Assembly (NCBI GenBank): GCA_003988855.1
Contig: QYAI01000007.1
Coordinates: 548,206-612,205 of the forward strand
Direction of reading: 5' to 3'
Source of the DNA: Arachnopeziza araneosa
Taxonomy: Eukaryota; Ascomycota; Leotiomycetes; Helotiales; Arachnopezizaceae
Length of the DNA: 64,000 bases
Below are positions 21,921 through 32,683 of this stretch, piece after piece. Position 1 is the stretch's first letter, and the number at the start of each line of letters is the position of its first letter. Both the position numbers and the translations under genes were made by a program. Under the pieces are notes generated by a model. It worked only from the letters and a program-made list of their open reading frames with translations, searched no databases and was not told where the DNA came from.

Positions 21921-23134
21921 GGAAAGTAAGTTGGTATCATATTTGGATTTTTGAAGTGAGAATTAGACTCGAGGCAATATCTAGGTTTAGACCTGGTTTG
22001 GACTGCTGCCGTCTACTGTCTTTTCCCACTATCATTACAAAATCTGTAGTTGCAACAAAGAACTCGAACACATATTTCGTGCTTGATCTTCAATAAGCGA
22101 AAAATGGCCGCAACCTCGATGATTCAAAAGTAGAGAGTTTTTATTTCAAGGAGACAGCCTAGATCTTTGGAAGAAGCTGCTGCGCCCCTTCCCTTCGACA
22201 AGCTGGCAAGACTGTTGGGGCAAGTTTCGGTTACCTACATCGGCACGTACAGAGTGAAGGAAATACTTGGTGATTACAAGAGCAGAACATAATCTCAATA
22301 CATCTTAGGATAGAATTTACCAGACACTGTTCCGACAAGCTCAGAAAGACTTGCTAAATTTGTTGAGTGCTCGGGTGGAAAAAAAGAAACCTGAAATAGG
22401 CAGAGCAACCTGAGAGACATCTTAACCACTTTAAAGTACGGTTGAATCCAACAATTACGCTGGCTTCGACCTTAAAGTACGGTTGAGAAGATCATAGATC
22501 TAATCGAAAAGATGTAGCACCGACAACAGGGGTGGCAGCTTTACCTCCCTCAACGATGAGATCCATCACTGACTAACTTCCTCGTGTCTGGGTACTGAAG
22601 GTCAAGTTCAACTGTCCCCAATCGCAGAGCCTACGGTTCAATAGCAGGTAAATGGAGCAGGAATTGCTGGAATCCATGATATTAAACCGAAGATCTAAGA
22701 AGAGAGGGGAACGAGAGGACGTCATCAATTGCTACTATTCTCGTACCATGCTACTTCTTATTCATCTGGAACAGATCATGCATGGGGAATATTCTCGTAG
22801 GAGAGAAGCATTCTTCCGAAATATATACCGGGATTGCCTGAAAGTAGCAGACCTTTCTCACAAGTTAAGAGTCATGCCATACGTTAGATTAGACCCTTAG
22901 TGCTGGATGAGAGTCTGAGCCCCAGAGCAATACTGGGATACCAAACAAATACTGATATCAATAAGTAATAGACAGAACCAAAAATTCTCTGATGTATCTG
23001 CTATTTATAAATAAAGGTTAGTAGTCAAAGCAGAAAAGATTGTACCAATATAAAACGAGCAATGAAAACAGGTGTATGTATTGCTCAAAGCGGTGGATTT
23101 CAATGTACAAATATTGACCTTCTAACTCCAATTT
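21921..23134. other. Convergent intergenic region, 1.2 kb
   Basis: Both neighbours end here. It contains a 15-bp direct repeat (TTAAAGTACGGTTGA at 22431-22445 and 22472-22486). An 82-codon plus-strand frame at 22652-22900 has no recognisable motif and I do not call it a gene. Confidence 0.45.
22431..22486 (+). repeat. 15-bp direct repeat, 41-bp period
   Basis: Two identical copies of TTAAAGTACGGTTGA separated by 26 bp of unrelated sequence. Confidence 0.75.
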
Positions 23135-24035
23135 CTACCTATATGGAGCATCTGCTCGTGCGGCCGCAGCAAGCTCAGGTTCCCACTTATCACCTACATG
23201 TGTGTTAAGCATATTTCAACATAATCAGGTATAAGATTGCACTTACCATTCGCCAACAACTTCTCCTTATTGTAAAGTAGCTCTTCCCTTGTCTCAGTGG
23301 CATACTCTGCATTCGGAGATTCCACGATAGCATCTACAGGACAGCTTTCTTGGCAGAATCCGCAGTAGATACATTTCGTCATATCAATATCGTAACGAGT
23401 TGTTCTCCTGCTTCCATCTTCACGTTCTTCTGCCTCAATCGTAATAGCTTGCGCGGGACATATCTAACTTCATCAGATATGGGTATGCCAGTGGGCTCAG
23501 AAGTACTCACAGCTTCGCACAGCTTGCAAGCAATGCACCTCTCTTCTCCTGAAGGGTATCTTCGTAAGGCATGTTCGCCTCTAAAACGGGGTGAGATTGG
23601 ACCCTGGAGGTTATGAGTATCAACATCGAGCCTACAAATCTACCACATGTAATATATACCTTTTCGAATGGATAGTAGATAGTATAACTGCAATATATCA
23701 GTATGTTTCACTAATTCCTACACACTCAATGGCACTTACGGAGGTCTAAAGAACTGCTCCAGTACAACGTACATTCCCCGTGCCATCTCCGTCAAGAGAA
23801 AGTATTTGCCAGCTTTATCTAATGTGGACTCCTTGCTTTGATCCCATCTCTCAGGCTTGGGCAACCGGAATCCAGGTGGTGGTGGTCCAGAAGGTGTGGC
23901 GTAGGCGCGAAGACAGCTCGTCGAGAATGCAGCCAGAGGGCTCGAGTTCGGCGTCAGTGTGCGAATTGAATTTAAGATACCCATCGAGGGACGGCCGCGA
24001 GCCACGAGCATCGTCAAAGGTTTTGTAGCGACCAT
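23135..24035 (-). CDS. Complex I subunit NDUFS8 / TYKY (2 x 4Fe-4S)
   Basis: Peripheral-arm subunit of NADH:ubiquinone oxidoreductase carrying clusters N6a and N6b. Exons 24035-23740, 23687-23660, 23603-23511, 23463-23247 and 23193-23135 give 230 residues. An Arg/Ser-rich presequence precedes about residue 45. The core reads YTIYYPFEKGPISPRFRGEH, then the two ferredoxin motifs CIACKLCEAICP and CIYCGFCQESCP, and ends LAAAARADAPYR, all classic for this subunit. Exon 2 is only 28 nt. The gene is divergent from the mitochondrial acyl carrier protein gene, also a complex I component, across 368 bp. Confidence 0.96.
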
Positions 24036-24403
24036 GGTGTGGTTGCTCGTGGCAGATTGTCTCTGGAGGGGTGTTTTCGATGTCGCTGGAGAAAGACCTC
24101 AATGCTCTAAATTACGAAAGCGATGACCGTAATTGGCCGAATATAGGAAGCTTCAATTGGCACCACAATATCGAATATCTAAGTCGAGAATGCACGCTAT
24201 TCGTGACTGGAGAGAACTAAGGAGTCCCAAATGCTTTTAGAGAAGTTTTAATTCAGTCTGGACAGTCTGCAACCAAGTTATTCCTGAACAAAATCACGTG
24301 ACGTTGACAGAGCTAAAACTTTGAGGAACCTCATCCTGAAGCTTGCAGACACCCGTCAACAGCATCTACAATAATTCCCATCCAACAAGCCACAACTTCC
24401 AAG
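24036..24403. promoter_or_regulatory. Bidirectional promoter of two complex I genes
   Basis: 368 bp separate the outward-facing starts of NDUFS8 and the acyl carrier protein. I see no TATA box or named factor site, but the arrangement invites shared control. Confidence 0.5.
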
Positions 24404-25071
24404 ATGTTTCGAACAGCCATTCTCAAATCCGCACGCCGCGCTGCATGCCACTCATCCCGAAGAACCATTTCAATTGCTCAACCTGCTGTTCGAAGCTCCT
24501 TCATCACAAAATCTCAAATTGCCCCAGCGGCATTCCAGTCTGGTAGATGTTATTCGGCTGCGGCAGGGCTTGCAAAGCCCGAGGTAGAGGGGAGAATATC
24601 TGACTTATTGAAGAATTTCGATAAGGCAAGTTTGCTTCAAGCCCTAAAGGGATTTCACTGACGCTCTTCTAGGTCACCGACCCAGAGAAGGTACATTACG
24701 AATAGATCTTTGAGCTGTGACGACTTGTTAATCACTTCTAGATTTCACCTACTTCACACTTCGCGAACGACCTTGGTTTGGACAGCTTAGATACTGTTGA
24801 GGTTGTGATGGCGATTGAGGAGGTTAGTTGAGATGTTCAGAGCATATGGCAGTCTTTAACGCTTGTATAGGAATTTAGCATTGAAATTCCAGACAAGGAC
24901 GCAGATACTATTCACAGCGGCAAGTGTTAATCGGTACCTCACCACAACATCCCTTGTTCTAATAGTTAAATAGTCGACAAAGCAGTTGAATACATTCTTG
25001 CTCAACCTGACGGTCAGTCTTCCTTCCCTATCCATGCTTAACCTTTCACTAACCACAATTTAGCCCATTAG
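24404..25071 (+). CDS. Mitochondrial acyl carrier protein (NDUFAB1)
   Basis: Carries acyl chains on phosphopantetheine for mitochondrial fatty-acid/lipoate synthesis and is a complex I subunit. Six exons, 24404-24625, 24673-24690, 24742-24822, 24871-24919, 24973-25011 and 25064-25071, give 138 residues. A long basic presequence (MFRTAILKSARRAACHSSRR) leads to the ACP fold; the Ser that takes the prosthetic group is in LGLDSLDTVE. The sequence ends VEYILAQPDAH. Introns 1 and 4 start with GC, not GT (AAG/GCAAGT and GCG/GCAAGT), a perfect GC-AG donor match. Exon 2 is an 18-nt micro-exon (VTDPEK) and the last exon codes two residues plus stop. All phases agree. Confidence 0.92.
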
Positions 25072-25627
25072 ATGTTGTTACGTGTATTATAGGAGAGTGG
25101 CTTTGGGATTCAAGAATACGTCAGGAAATATAGCCATGGATCGAGAACTTACGTGAAGCGATTTTATGGATCAAGTATGCCTATAGAAGCGTCTTGACTC
25201 TTCACGCCTGTACAAATGTTTAGACCATCTTACTCTACCTTTTGTTGATTCTGTCATGTGAATTCCCATGGACTGTGATGGCCAGTTTCTATTTACCGAC
25301 CTAATATTGATAGCCTCGCTTCCCTACGCTAAGACAACCCTGCACAATTTGTCCTCCCTGAGCTCTGAATATCTTCCCTACCGGACTATTAAATTCACCC
25401 CGCGATTTGTTTCGAAAAATAAAGAAAATTGATATTTCAAAGTTTGTTCTGCGACACTTTACCCATCTTCTGAATGTGCCGCAATTGAATATATCGACAT
25501 TCTCTTGCGCATGGCAATTACCACAAAAGGAGCGCCCATCTCACTCACATGCTCTTGAGATCGAGTTACCCCTTTGCACAAGAACCTAAACCTGCAATAT
25601 CCAAACAACGCATCACACGGAAAAAAT
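25072..25627. other. Intergenic region ACP-vps74
   Basis: 556 bp, 3' flank of the ACP gene and vps74 promoter/5' UTR. No gene seen. Confidence 0.4.
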
Positions 25628-26850
25628 ATGTCGTCAGGGCTGACTCGGAGAAGAGGCGGAGGTGGAGGAGGAGCTGGGGGAGACAATGAAAATGGAGAAT
25701 CTAGTCGCGTGGCATCCCCGGTGCCCAAGGCTGGAGCCTCCCGCGACAGCGGCGGGCCTGAGACCTCATACGAAAGTGGAGAGAATGGACATAAGATTGC
25801 TTTCGATCCTAGAGATATCAGTGAGAGTGCCGAGCGGAGCAAGCAGCCGAAGCTTACTCTGATGGAAGAAGTGCTTTTGCTAGGACTAAAAGACAAGCAA
25901 GTTCGTATTCAGGTTCAGTCCACATTTTGCGTATGGCTCTAATGTCAATTAGGGATACCTTTCTTTCTGGAACGACAATATCTCATATGCCCTTCGAGGA
26001 TGTATTGTCATCGAGCTTGCCTTTCGAGGCCGAGTGAGCATGCAGAAGGACTCGTCGAGGAGGAGATTCCCCCTAGCGGACCGAGTGATTGAAGTCATTG
26101 ATGATACCCTGACCGGAGAAGTCTTGCTTGACGAGGCCTTGAAAATGATGAAAGCAAGTGAGAAGATGAGCGTAAGCTCTTGGATTGACTTGATGAGTGG
26201 TATGTTTTCACCCTTCAGGTGATCATATACCTCGTATATGCTAATATTAATCAGGCGAAACATGGAATCTCATGAAGATTGGCTACCAATTGAAACAAGT
26301 GCGCGAGCGGTTGGCAAAGGGCTTAGTTGATAAAGGCATCCTTCGAACAGAGAAACGAAATTTCCTTCTATTTGATATGGCTACACATCCTGTTGCCGAT
26401 GGAGGCGCGAAAGAAGAGATTCGCCGGCGTGTACGGAATGTCTTGACTCAAAGGACAGTTGTCTTACCTGGGAGTCAATTCCTTCCCGAAAATCTGGAAT
26501 TTAGATACACTAGGACTATCGCTATGGTTTGCGCAGCATATGCAGCAAACGTTCTCGAGAATGCATTGGCATCCTTAGGTCATGAGGCAAGAGAGCGTGC
26601 TTTTGCGCAGGTTGATGAACTATTAGCGGAGTATTCACAGTGGCCCTTTGGAAAGAGGGCTGGAGGAGCTTCGGGTGGTATTGGAGCGAACTTGGGACAG
26701 GTGATTTCAGAAGAGGTCAACAATGGCAAGGATAAAGAGCTTCAGTTGGAGGTAGGTCGAGCTATATCTATCGTCGTGTCAGGATCTAACAGTTACCAGG
26801 TCGTCGCAGCTTGCCTGAGCGTCTTTACACGATTGGACTCACTACTATGA
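25628..26850 (+). CDS. vps74: Golgi PI4P-binding protein Vps74 (GOLPH3/GPP34)
   Basis: Peripheral Golgi protein that binds phosphatidylinositol 4-phosphate and retains glycosyltransferases. Exons 25628-25900, 25953-26199, 26255-26751 and 26800-26850 give 355 residues. After a Gly-rich, disordered head (TRRRGGGGGGAGGDN) the GPP34 domain starts at about residue 78 with LTLMEEVLLLGLKDKQGYLS and FWNDNISYALRGCIVIELAF. The segment RYTRTIAMVCAAYAANVLENAL and the conserved end LEVVAACLSVFTRLDSLL are complete. An upstream in-frame ATG at 25574 is less likely than 25628, because homologues start close to the TRRR block. Nothing unusual apart from the Gly run. Confidence 0.93.
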
Positions 26851-27268
26851 ATGCTACAGAATCAAAAGGAGTGGCCGGGCCCCCCAGGAAACTACTTCTA
26901 TATTGTCATAATACTGGGCGATTGTCCCAAAATACCATGCAGATCTGCTAACCTTTTCTTATCAACGGCGTCGCCTGACGTTGCTCAGTCTTCTTCATCG
27001 TTGAGGTTACTCTAGGAGCGTATCCGAGGCACCTTTGTACAGATATTCTTGTCGTGGTCTCCTAGCAATAGGGGAATGAAAATGCAGGTATTAATTATGG
27101 GGATTAAAATTTCATCACTCGTGAAACCCTAGGCTATGTAGCCAGAGACCACTCTCTTTGAGAAAATGCAAAACACTTTGCTCAGGGCTCTGTACATTTT
27201 GCTCCTGACATTCGCTGATCGCTATGCATTTTTGTAAATACAAGAAGGCTTACTAGAACATGTGATGG
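26851..27268. other. Convergent 3' region vps74/rrp14
   Basis: 418 bp between two stops; presumably both terminators. No gene seen. Confidence 0.4.
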
Positions 27269-28920
27269 TTACTTGCGCTTGCCTGACCCAAAGCTACCTT
27301 CAAATCCAGGTCTGCTCTTAACTTTAGGTTTTTTCGACTTGACCGACTTCCCCTTTGCTTTGCTCTTAATACCTTTTTCATCTCTCCTCTTCTTAAGGTT
27401 TTCCTCTCGCTTCTTTTGCTTCATCGCCTGACTCTTAGCCACTCCTTCTGTACGCTCATTCCACTCCTTTTCGCTCTTCTTCTTGGCCTTTTCTTTCCGC
27501 TTCAACGTTTTCTTCAGCAGAGAATTATCGTCTCGTACTTTCTCGCCGTGTACCCGTTTCTTCGCATTCAACCATAAATCTTTCTCCTGGATATCAGCTC
27601 GCTTCTCGTCATCGAGCCCAGCTATTCGCCGACTTTTCTTCTCGTTTGCTAATAAAGCTGTAGCTATATCTTGTGGACCACGCTTTCTGGGCGCACCTCG
27701 TAGAGCTGTCAAGTCATCCGTGAGCTGCTGTCCGTCCCCAAATGATACCCGTCCAAAGGAAAACTGGTGCTCTGGTGATCGAATCGCTGGGCTGATTAGG
27801 CTAGAAGCAGGCGAATCACGCGCTGATGCAAGAGCAGCTTCTCGTCTAGCGTCATCTTCCTCTTTGGCCTTCATCCGAAGCTCCTTCTTGTGCGCCTTCC
27901 TTTGCTCCTCCTTCCTCCTCCGCGCTTCTAGAAGCTCTTGTCTATTTCTTGCTGGCCGTCCATCTGGTCCGTCCGCTTTCCGAGCTGCTCGTAAAGCTTC
28001 TATCCGTGCTGTTAATCTTGATCGGAGAAGTTCTGGGTCGGTAGGGAGTTTGATGTGTTTCGGAGCGGTTGCAGGGGGTATGGTAGATGAGGTAGAGGTG
28101 TTAGTGCTGGGATCTTTGTCAAAAATTGGCGATGAGGGCGAAGCGCTGGCTGATGCTGATGCATTATCTCCCGTCTCGTCTCCAAGACCTTCGGCATCGA
28201 AATGCTCTATCTCAATGTGGGGAGTTCCTTCTCCGTCGCTGGCCATGGCCATATCGTCATCACTGTTTTCTGCTACAGTCTCCGCAACCCCATTTTCGAC
28301 ATCCTCATCAGCTGCATCACTTCTGGCAATTACTTCAGTATCCTCCTCAGTCTTCTGCGGCATCTTTTGTTTTTTTTCCTTTTTCCTTTCCAGCTTCTGG
28401 TGTCGCTTCTCGGCTTTGCTTGAACTCTTCTTCACGGAGATATTGTCTGTAGACGTAGGAGCATCTGCATCACTCGATCCTTTCTGCTTCTTGGCCTTTC
28501 TTTGTTGTGGTTGCTTCATGCCTTCCTTTGGAACTTCTTTCTCCACACCTTCAATCTCCGATTGATGGTCGTCCTCAAGCTCCTCTAATTTTCTCTTTCG
28601 CGCCCTCTCATCCATCACATCTTTGGCAGTCTTCGCAGAGTCAGGGTCTAGTTTTGCTCTGCGCGCAGCCGCGGCTTGCTCTTTCGTTTGCTTTTTCTTC
28701 TTCCATTGATCCTAAGAGGTGAGTTTAGCGCCTATGGTATGGCCGTAGTGTTGAGTAACAACATACACTCGTGTCCTCGCCATAGTAGAATTTGGCGGGA
28801 ATGAGAGAAAGCAGACCATCAAAAGCCTTGGCATGGCCAGCCAGGCGATCCTACAATCTTTGTGAGTAGAGGAATTGAGATAAGAGGCGGCGGGGTTACC
28901 TGGAGCGAACTTTCTGCCAT
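27269..28920 (-). CDS. rrp14: Ribosome biogenesis protein Rrp14 (SURF6)
   Basis: Nucleolar factor for 60S and 40S assembly. Exons 28920-28900, 28850-28767 and 28711-27269 give 515 residues; the first coding exon is 21 nt (MAESSLQ). The N-terminal Rrp14 box is DRLAGHAKAFDGLLSLIPAKFYY. The C-terminal SURF6 domain shows RIEALRAARKADGPDGRPAR, FGRVSFGDGQ, DIATALLANEKKSRRIAGLDDEKRADIQEKDLW and KRVHGEKVRDDNSLLKKTLKRKE. The whole protein is Lys/Arg-rich with acidic blocks, and ends in a basic nucleolar tail (KSKAKGKSVKSKKPKVK). A long antisense frame across this gene is only a shadow of its codon bias. Confidence 0.93.
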
Positions 28921-29706
28921 ATTAGTGCGAATATCAAGGGGAAATTTGGCGGAAATGAACAAAAGGAGCAATTGAGATTCAACCCATATGTCTGCTACTT
29001 GGCGCAGGAAACCGAAGTAGATTGAGCTGGTTACTGCGTCGTTGTTGTCTTTGCAGCTCGAAATTTTGATGTGCTAAATCGCTTAAGCCATCACGTGGAA
29101 AACTTTTATAGACACACTCCCACCGCCGCTTTCTCTTATTTACCAGCTGCACCCAGGTCCCTAGTCACAGCTCAAATCACTCTCGTTGAACGCGTGAACT
29201 CACTTTAAAAGGGAATAGGTACATTGCAAGCGTTACAATCCTTCGAGCCCATCCCTTCGAAAGCCGTTTGCATGTTAGAGTGTCTTTTTTTGGCAGTGAG
29301 CCTCTCACTAGTGCAGCTGGGGTCTGAGCCTCAATGCAACGTACTCTCTCTGTAAGGCTTATGCTAGGAGGGTGCTTTCATAGGGTATGTTTTTTGGAGA
29401 ATCGTCCCTATTTGGCCGTTGATTCATATTTGCATCCCAGCCCTGCCTGTCCGTAAGCGTGTAATTGTTCACACAGCAATCAAGACTCTTAAAGTTGGAG
29501 CCTAACGGTATCAATCCTCTGTGTACTTGTACTTATCCTTTCCTCACTCCAGTATTGACTTCGCTCATCCCAGCTCCCATAAACGATCAACTACCTTATT
29601 TTCACACGTCCTTGGAGAAATCAGGGTAGGAATTATTCCTACAAGCCAGGGAGAGTAAGCGAGGCACGAAACTCTTTGTCGACTCCAGCTCTCTCAGTTT
29701 GGCAAT
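28921..29706. other. Divergent intergenic region, ~790 bp
   Basis: Outward-facing starts of rrp14 and the 583-residue unknown. No repeat or RNA gene that I can support. Confidence 0.4.
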
Positions 29707-31507
29707 ATGGAGGCGAACTCGCTATCTGATATTACTCATTTGGCAACGAATCCACCAAAGTATCCTCGGAAACCTACAGAGAGGCTGAGAGATGACTTGA
29801 CTTTATACATCGCTCGTGTTCCGGGGTCTAGGGGTAAGTTATGAAGAAACACTAGTTATGTTTATGTTAATAGCAACTGTAGATATCATCCTCACGACTC
29901 TGAAGCCACAGCCTAAAAATGTCACAGCTGAAGATGTGGCAGCCTCCTTGTATTATTTTCATTTAAACACTGAAGACGAAAAACTTTTGCAAAGAAGTGG
30001 CATCGCTGAAGAGGCCGAGTTCGTGACGCAGAAGCCCCTCCCGCGGAAGCCTTTACCAGAATCTTCTAGGTCATCCCTTGATATTCCGAGACAATCTATC
30101 TCATATCCAGTAGCTCTTTCGGACTCGAATTCTCCAAAGCGAAAGCCTCTCCTAGTATCAACTACAACATCTCAAGTTCCAACCCAGGATGACCAACCTA
30201 TTCCGAGGAGACCTCTTGGCCCTCGTCCTCCCATATCTGATCGTTCCTTGGCGAAAAAGCCGCTTCCTGGAATCGAGAACAATCTTCAAGGCTCGACTTC
30301 TGAAGTCTTTCAAGCCCAGTCTTCTAGAAATAGCAGGGACGGTGTCCAGGCCGCCTATCCTCATGCTCTTGATGCTTCTAGCTCCGTCCCCGATGCGATT
30401 GGTTTTTCTATTACAATTATTCGTCGAGATCCAACGACAGGATCTCAGTGGAACATTGGTTCCATCATCGGAAAACCCATCCATGGTGACCTACACAGAG
30501 CACGTGAAACTTCTACACGACGGCCGAAAAAACCGTATTTTGACATATCGGTTCACCTAACCACTCCAGGTTATACTTCCTTTCGAGGAACACAGCCACC
30601 TGATTACAGGGACTCGCAGCATTCAAGTATACTACAGGAATCTGTACAACCTTCGGCCCAAAACTCATTCGATCGCGAAATATGTATGGAAGGAAACAGT
30701 TTCTGGAGTCGTTCATCCGTGCAACACAAACGATCACGTTCGGATGTTGGAGATAGCAGAGGGCTTGGTGAAAGTTCCGACGATTCCCAGACTGCTCGGT
30801 TATCCGAAGCAAGCTCTCGAGGATTCAATGAGCAATATGATACAGCCGGTTCCCAATCAAAGGGATACGTGTTTATCAGTCCTTGGGGGGGTCGCTGTAA
30901 GTTTTCCACTAGCAGTAATGGACGATCTTTAAAATGCAAGCACACCTTACCAGCCTCACTATCTGCCCATGCAACGGAAAGGACCTCCAATTCGTCGATT
31001 GAGCCAATGGTAGTCAGTGAGCTTCGATTCAATCTCCCCTCTTCTGCATTATTTACGCCATCTACTACAGATAAGAATGGCACAGGTCATTCTATTTTTC
31101 CAACATTCGGTCGAATGCGAGACAAAATATCTCCTTCCAAAGCCAATCAACAGCAACCTGCAGCCTCGTATTCGGTGCTGAATAACAGCCAGGACTCACC
31201 TTCTTTGCTACCAACACAAAATTCTAGAGTTTCAACCATTAGACCAAATATTGAGGGTACAAATTCGTATTCGAGCAGTGGACATCCAGTATTTATGAAA
31301 CAAGCCCATGATGACGAGGGCAGTGCTGAAAACCTTGCTCGCCTGGATCTCAGTCTAGGAAAGGAGAAAGCGGGTGGCGGAAACAGAGGCAAAAGAGCAA
31401 AACTTGGCAAATTGATCATTCACCACGAAGGTTTCAAGATGCTTGATCTTGTTGTCAGTGCGAATCTAGGTGTATGGTGGAGTGTTTGGGAATCGGACGA
31501 TATGTAA
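29707..31507 (+). CDS. Ser-rich protein of unknown function, 583 aa
   Basis: Not recognised. Exons 29707-29833 and 29883-31507 join in phase 1. The head (about residues 20-80) looks ordered: PRKPTERLRDDLTLYIARVP, DIILTTLKPQPKNVTAEDVA, SLYYFHLNTEDEKLL. A middle segment reads IGFSITIIRRDPTTGSQWN and KPYFDISVHLTTPGY; near residue 330 a Trp/Gly-rich piece (YVFISPWGGRCKFS) comes before a Cys-Lys-His stretch, and the end reads GKLIIHHEGFKMLDLVVSANLGVWWSVWE. The rest is Ser/Pro-rich linker. The order of short conserved blocks in a disordered chain suggests a scaffold; no enzyme motif, signal peptide or membrane segment is evident. Confidence 0.72.
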
Positions 31508-32683
31508 AACAGAAGGTGCATGATTGGAAAAACCCTTCATTCTAGGATTGAAAATATTCTCTATTTTCCAATGATAATTGGTGGCACCAAGCCATGGAAT
31601 TATGATGATCTTGGAAGAGGTTTGTTATTCGCTGTTTGAACACACTTAATAGTTAAGAACTTGTTAAAGCAATGTCATATTGATTCCAGCAAGGAGCTGG
31701 AATTCTACCTACTCACTTAATAGCCTGGAAACTCCCAATCATCCCAACTCTCTCGGCTGGTGTTACAGATGTGTCCTCAAACTACGATTCTTAGCATATA
31801 CTGACCTCCTCTAGGCACCACCGTCACAGCTATTGGTGGTCTCAGTGTTACTGAGTGGGGCAAAAATACGGCCGTCTGTTGTGTTCCAGAAAATAGTACA
31901 TCGCCTATCAGACCAGATTGGTGAGATAGGCTGCTCCATTTCTAGACAATGACCCCTTATTTGAGTGAACATATGGATCAACCTCAGCCTCCTCAACGGC
32001 CTTGGTCGTGCTGTCTACCCCACTGTCGCAGCTGACAGTTAAATGGTTCAAATGATGACTTCCACAAGAAAGACGGAACAATCTCATATATTCACGCTTT
32101 TGAGTACTTCGCCAGTTGCAAGCTATCGAATACTTTCTTTGCCGGGTTTATTTGCAGCAATTTCTTCAGCTATGTTGTGCTAATATCATTCCCCATTGAT
32201 GGTTGGAGTCTCCATCTCATTCTCCGGTGGCATGACCATCTCCTACTCCGCCATCGTTCCCCCCCCCCCCATCTCGATTGTTCTGTCCATTAGTAATTGA
32301 CTTTAGCAAATAAAACTGTTGGTTTCTTCTCGAGTGCCCAAATATAGCTCTTGATGGAAATTCCATATCTGAAACAAGTAAAGTAGTCTCGGAAATATAG
32401 CGACTGTTAAAAAAATTAGACTCTCCCAATATTTTGCTGACTTGTGATTAGATAGATACTCCCATCAAGGTACGGAGTGTGGAACTGTAGAACTGCCGAT
32501 AGCTTCTCGAATCGCATTAAACCTCGACGAATGGCAATCACAAAAGATTATATTGAAATGATTTAGTTCATAATTTCATAAATCTCGTCATAATGTAGCT
32601 CTAACTCTCCTCTAAGGATGTATCCTTTACTTATATCACTTGAAACCTAACGCCAAAACCAGGTCCTTCCTTATTCGCTACGC
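31508..32683. other. Convergent intergenic region, 1.2 kb
   Basis: Lies between two stops. It contains a C12 run at 32259-32270. No coding or RNA feature I can support; several 60-70 codon frames are unremarkable. Confidence 0.4.

Noticed and set aside
22652..22900. 82-codon plus frame with a basic start
   Set aside because: Isolated, no splice partners, no known motif; lies between two convergent gene ends.
27483..28565. 360-codon plus-strand frame
   Set aside because: It is antisense to the Lys/Glu-rich rrp14 coding sequence and mirrors its composition (Ser/Phe/Ala-rich); no recognisable domain.
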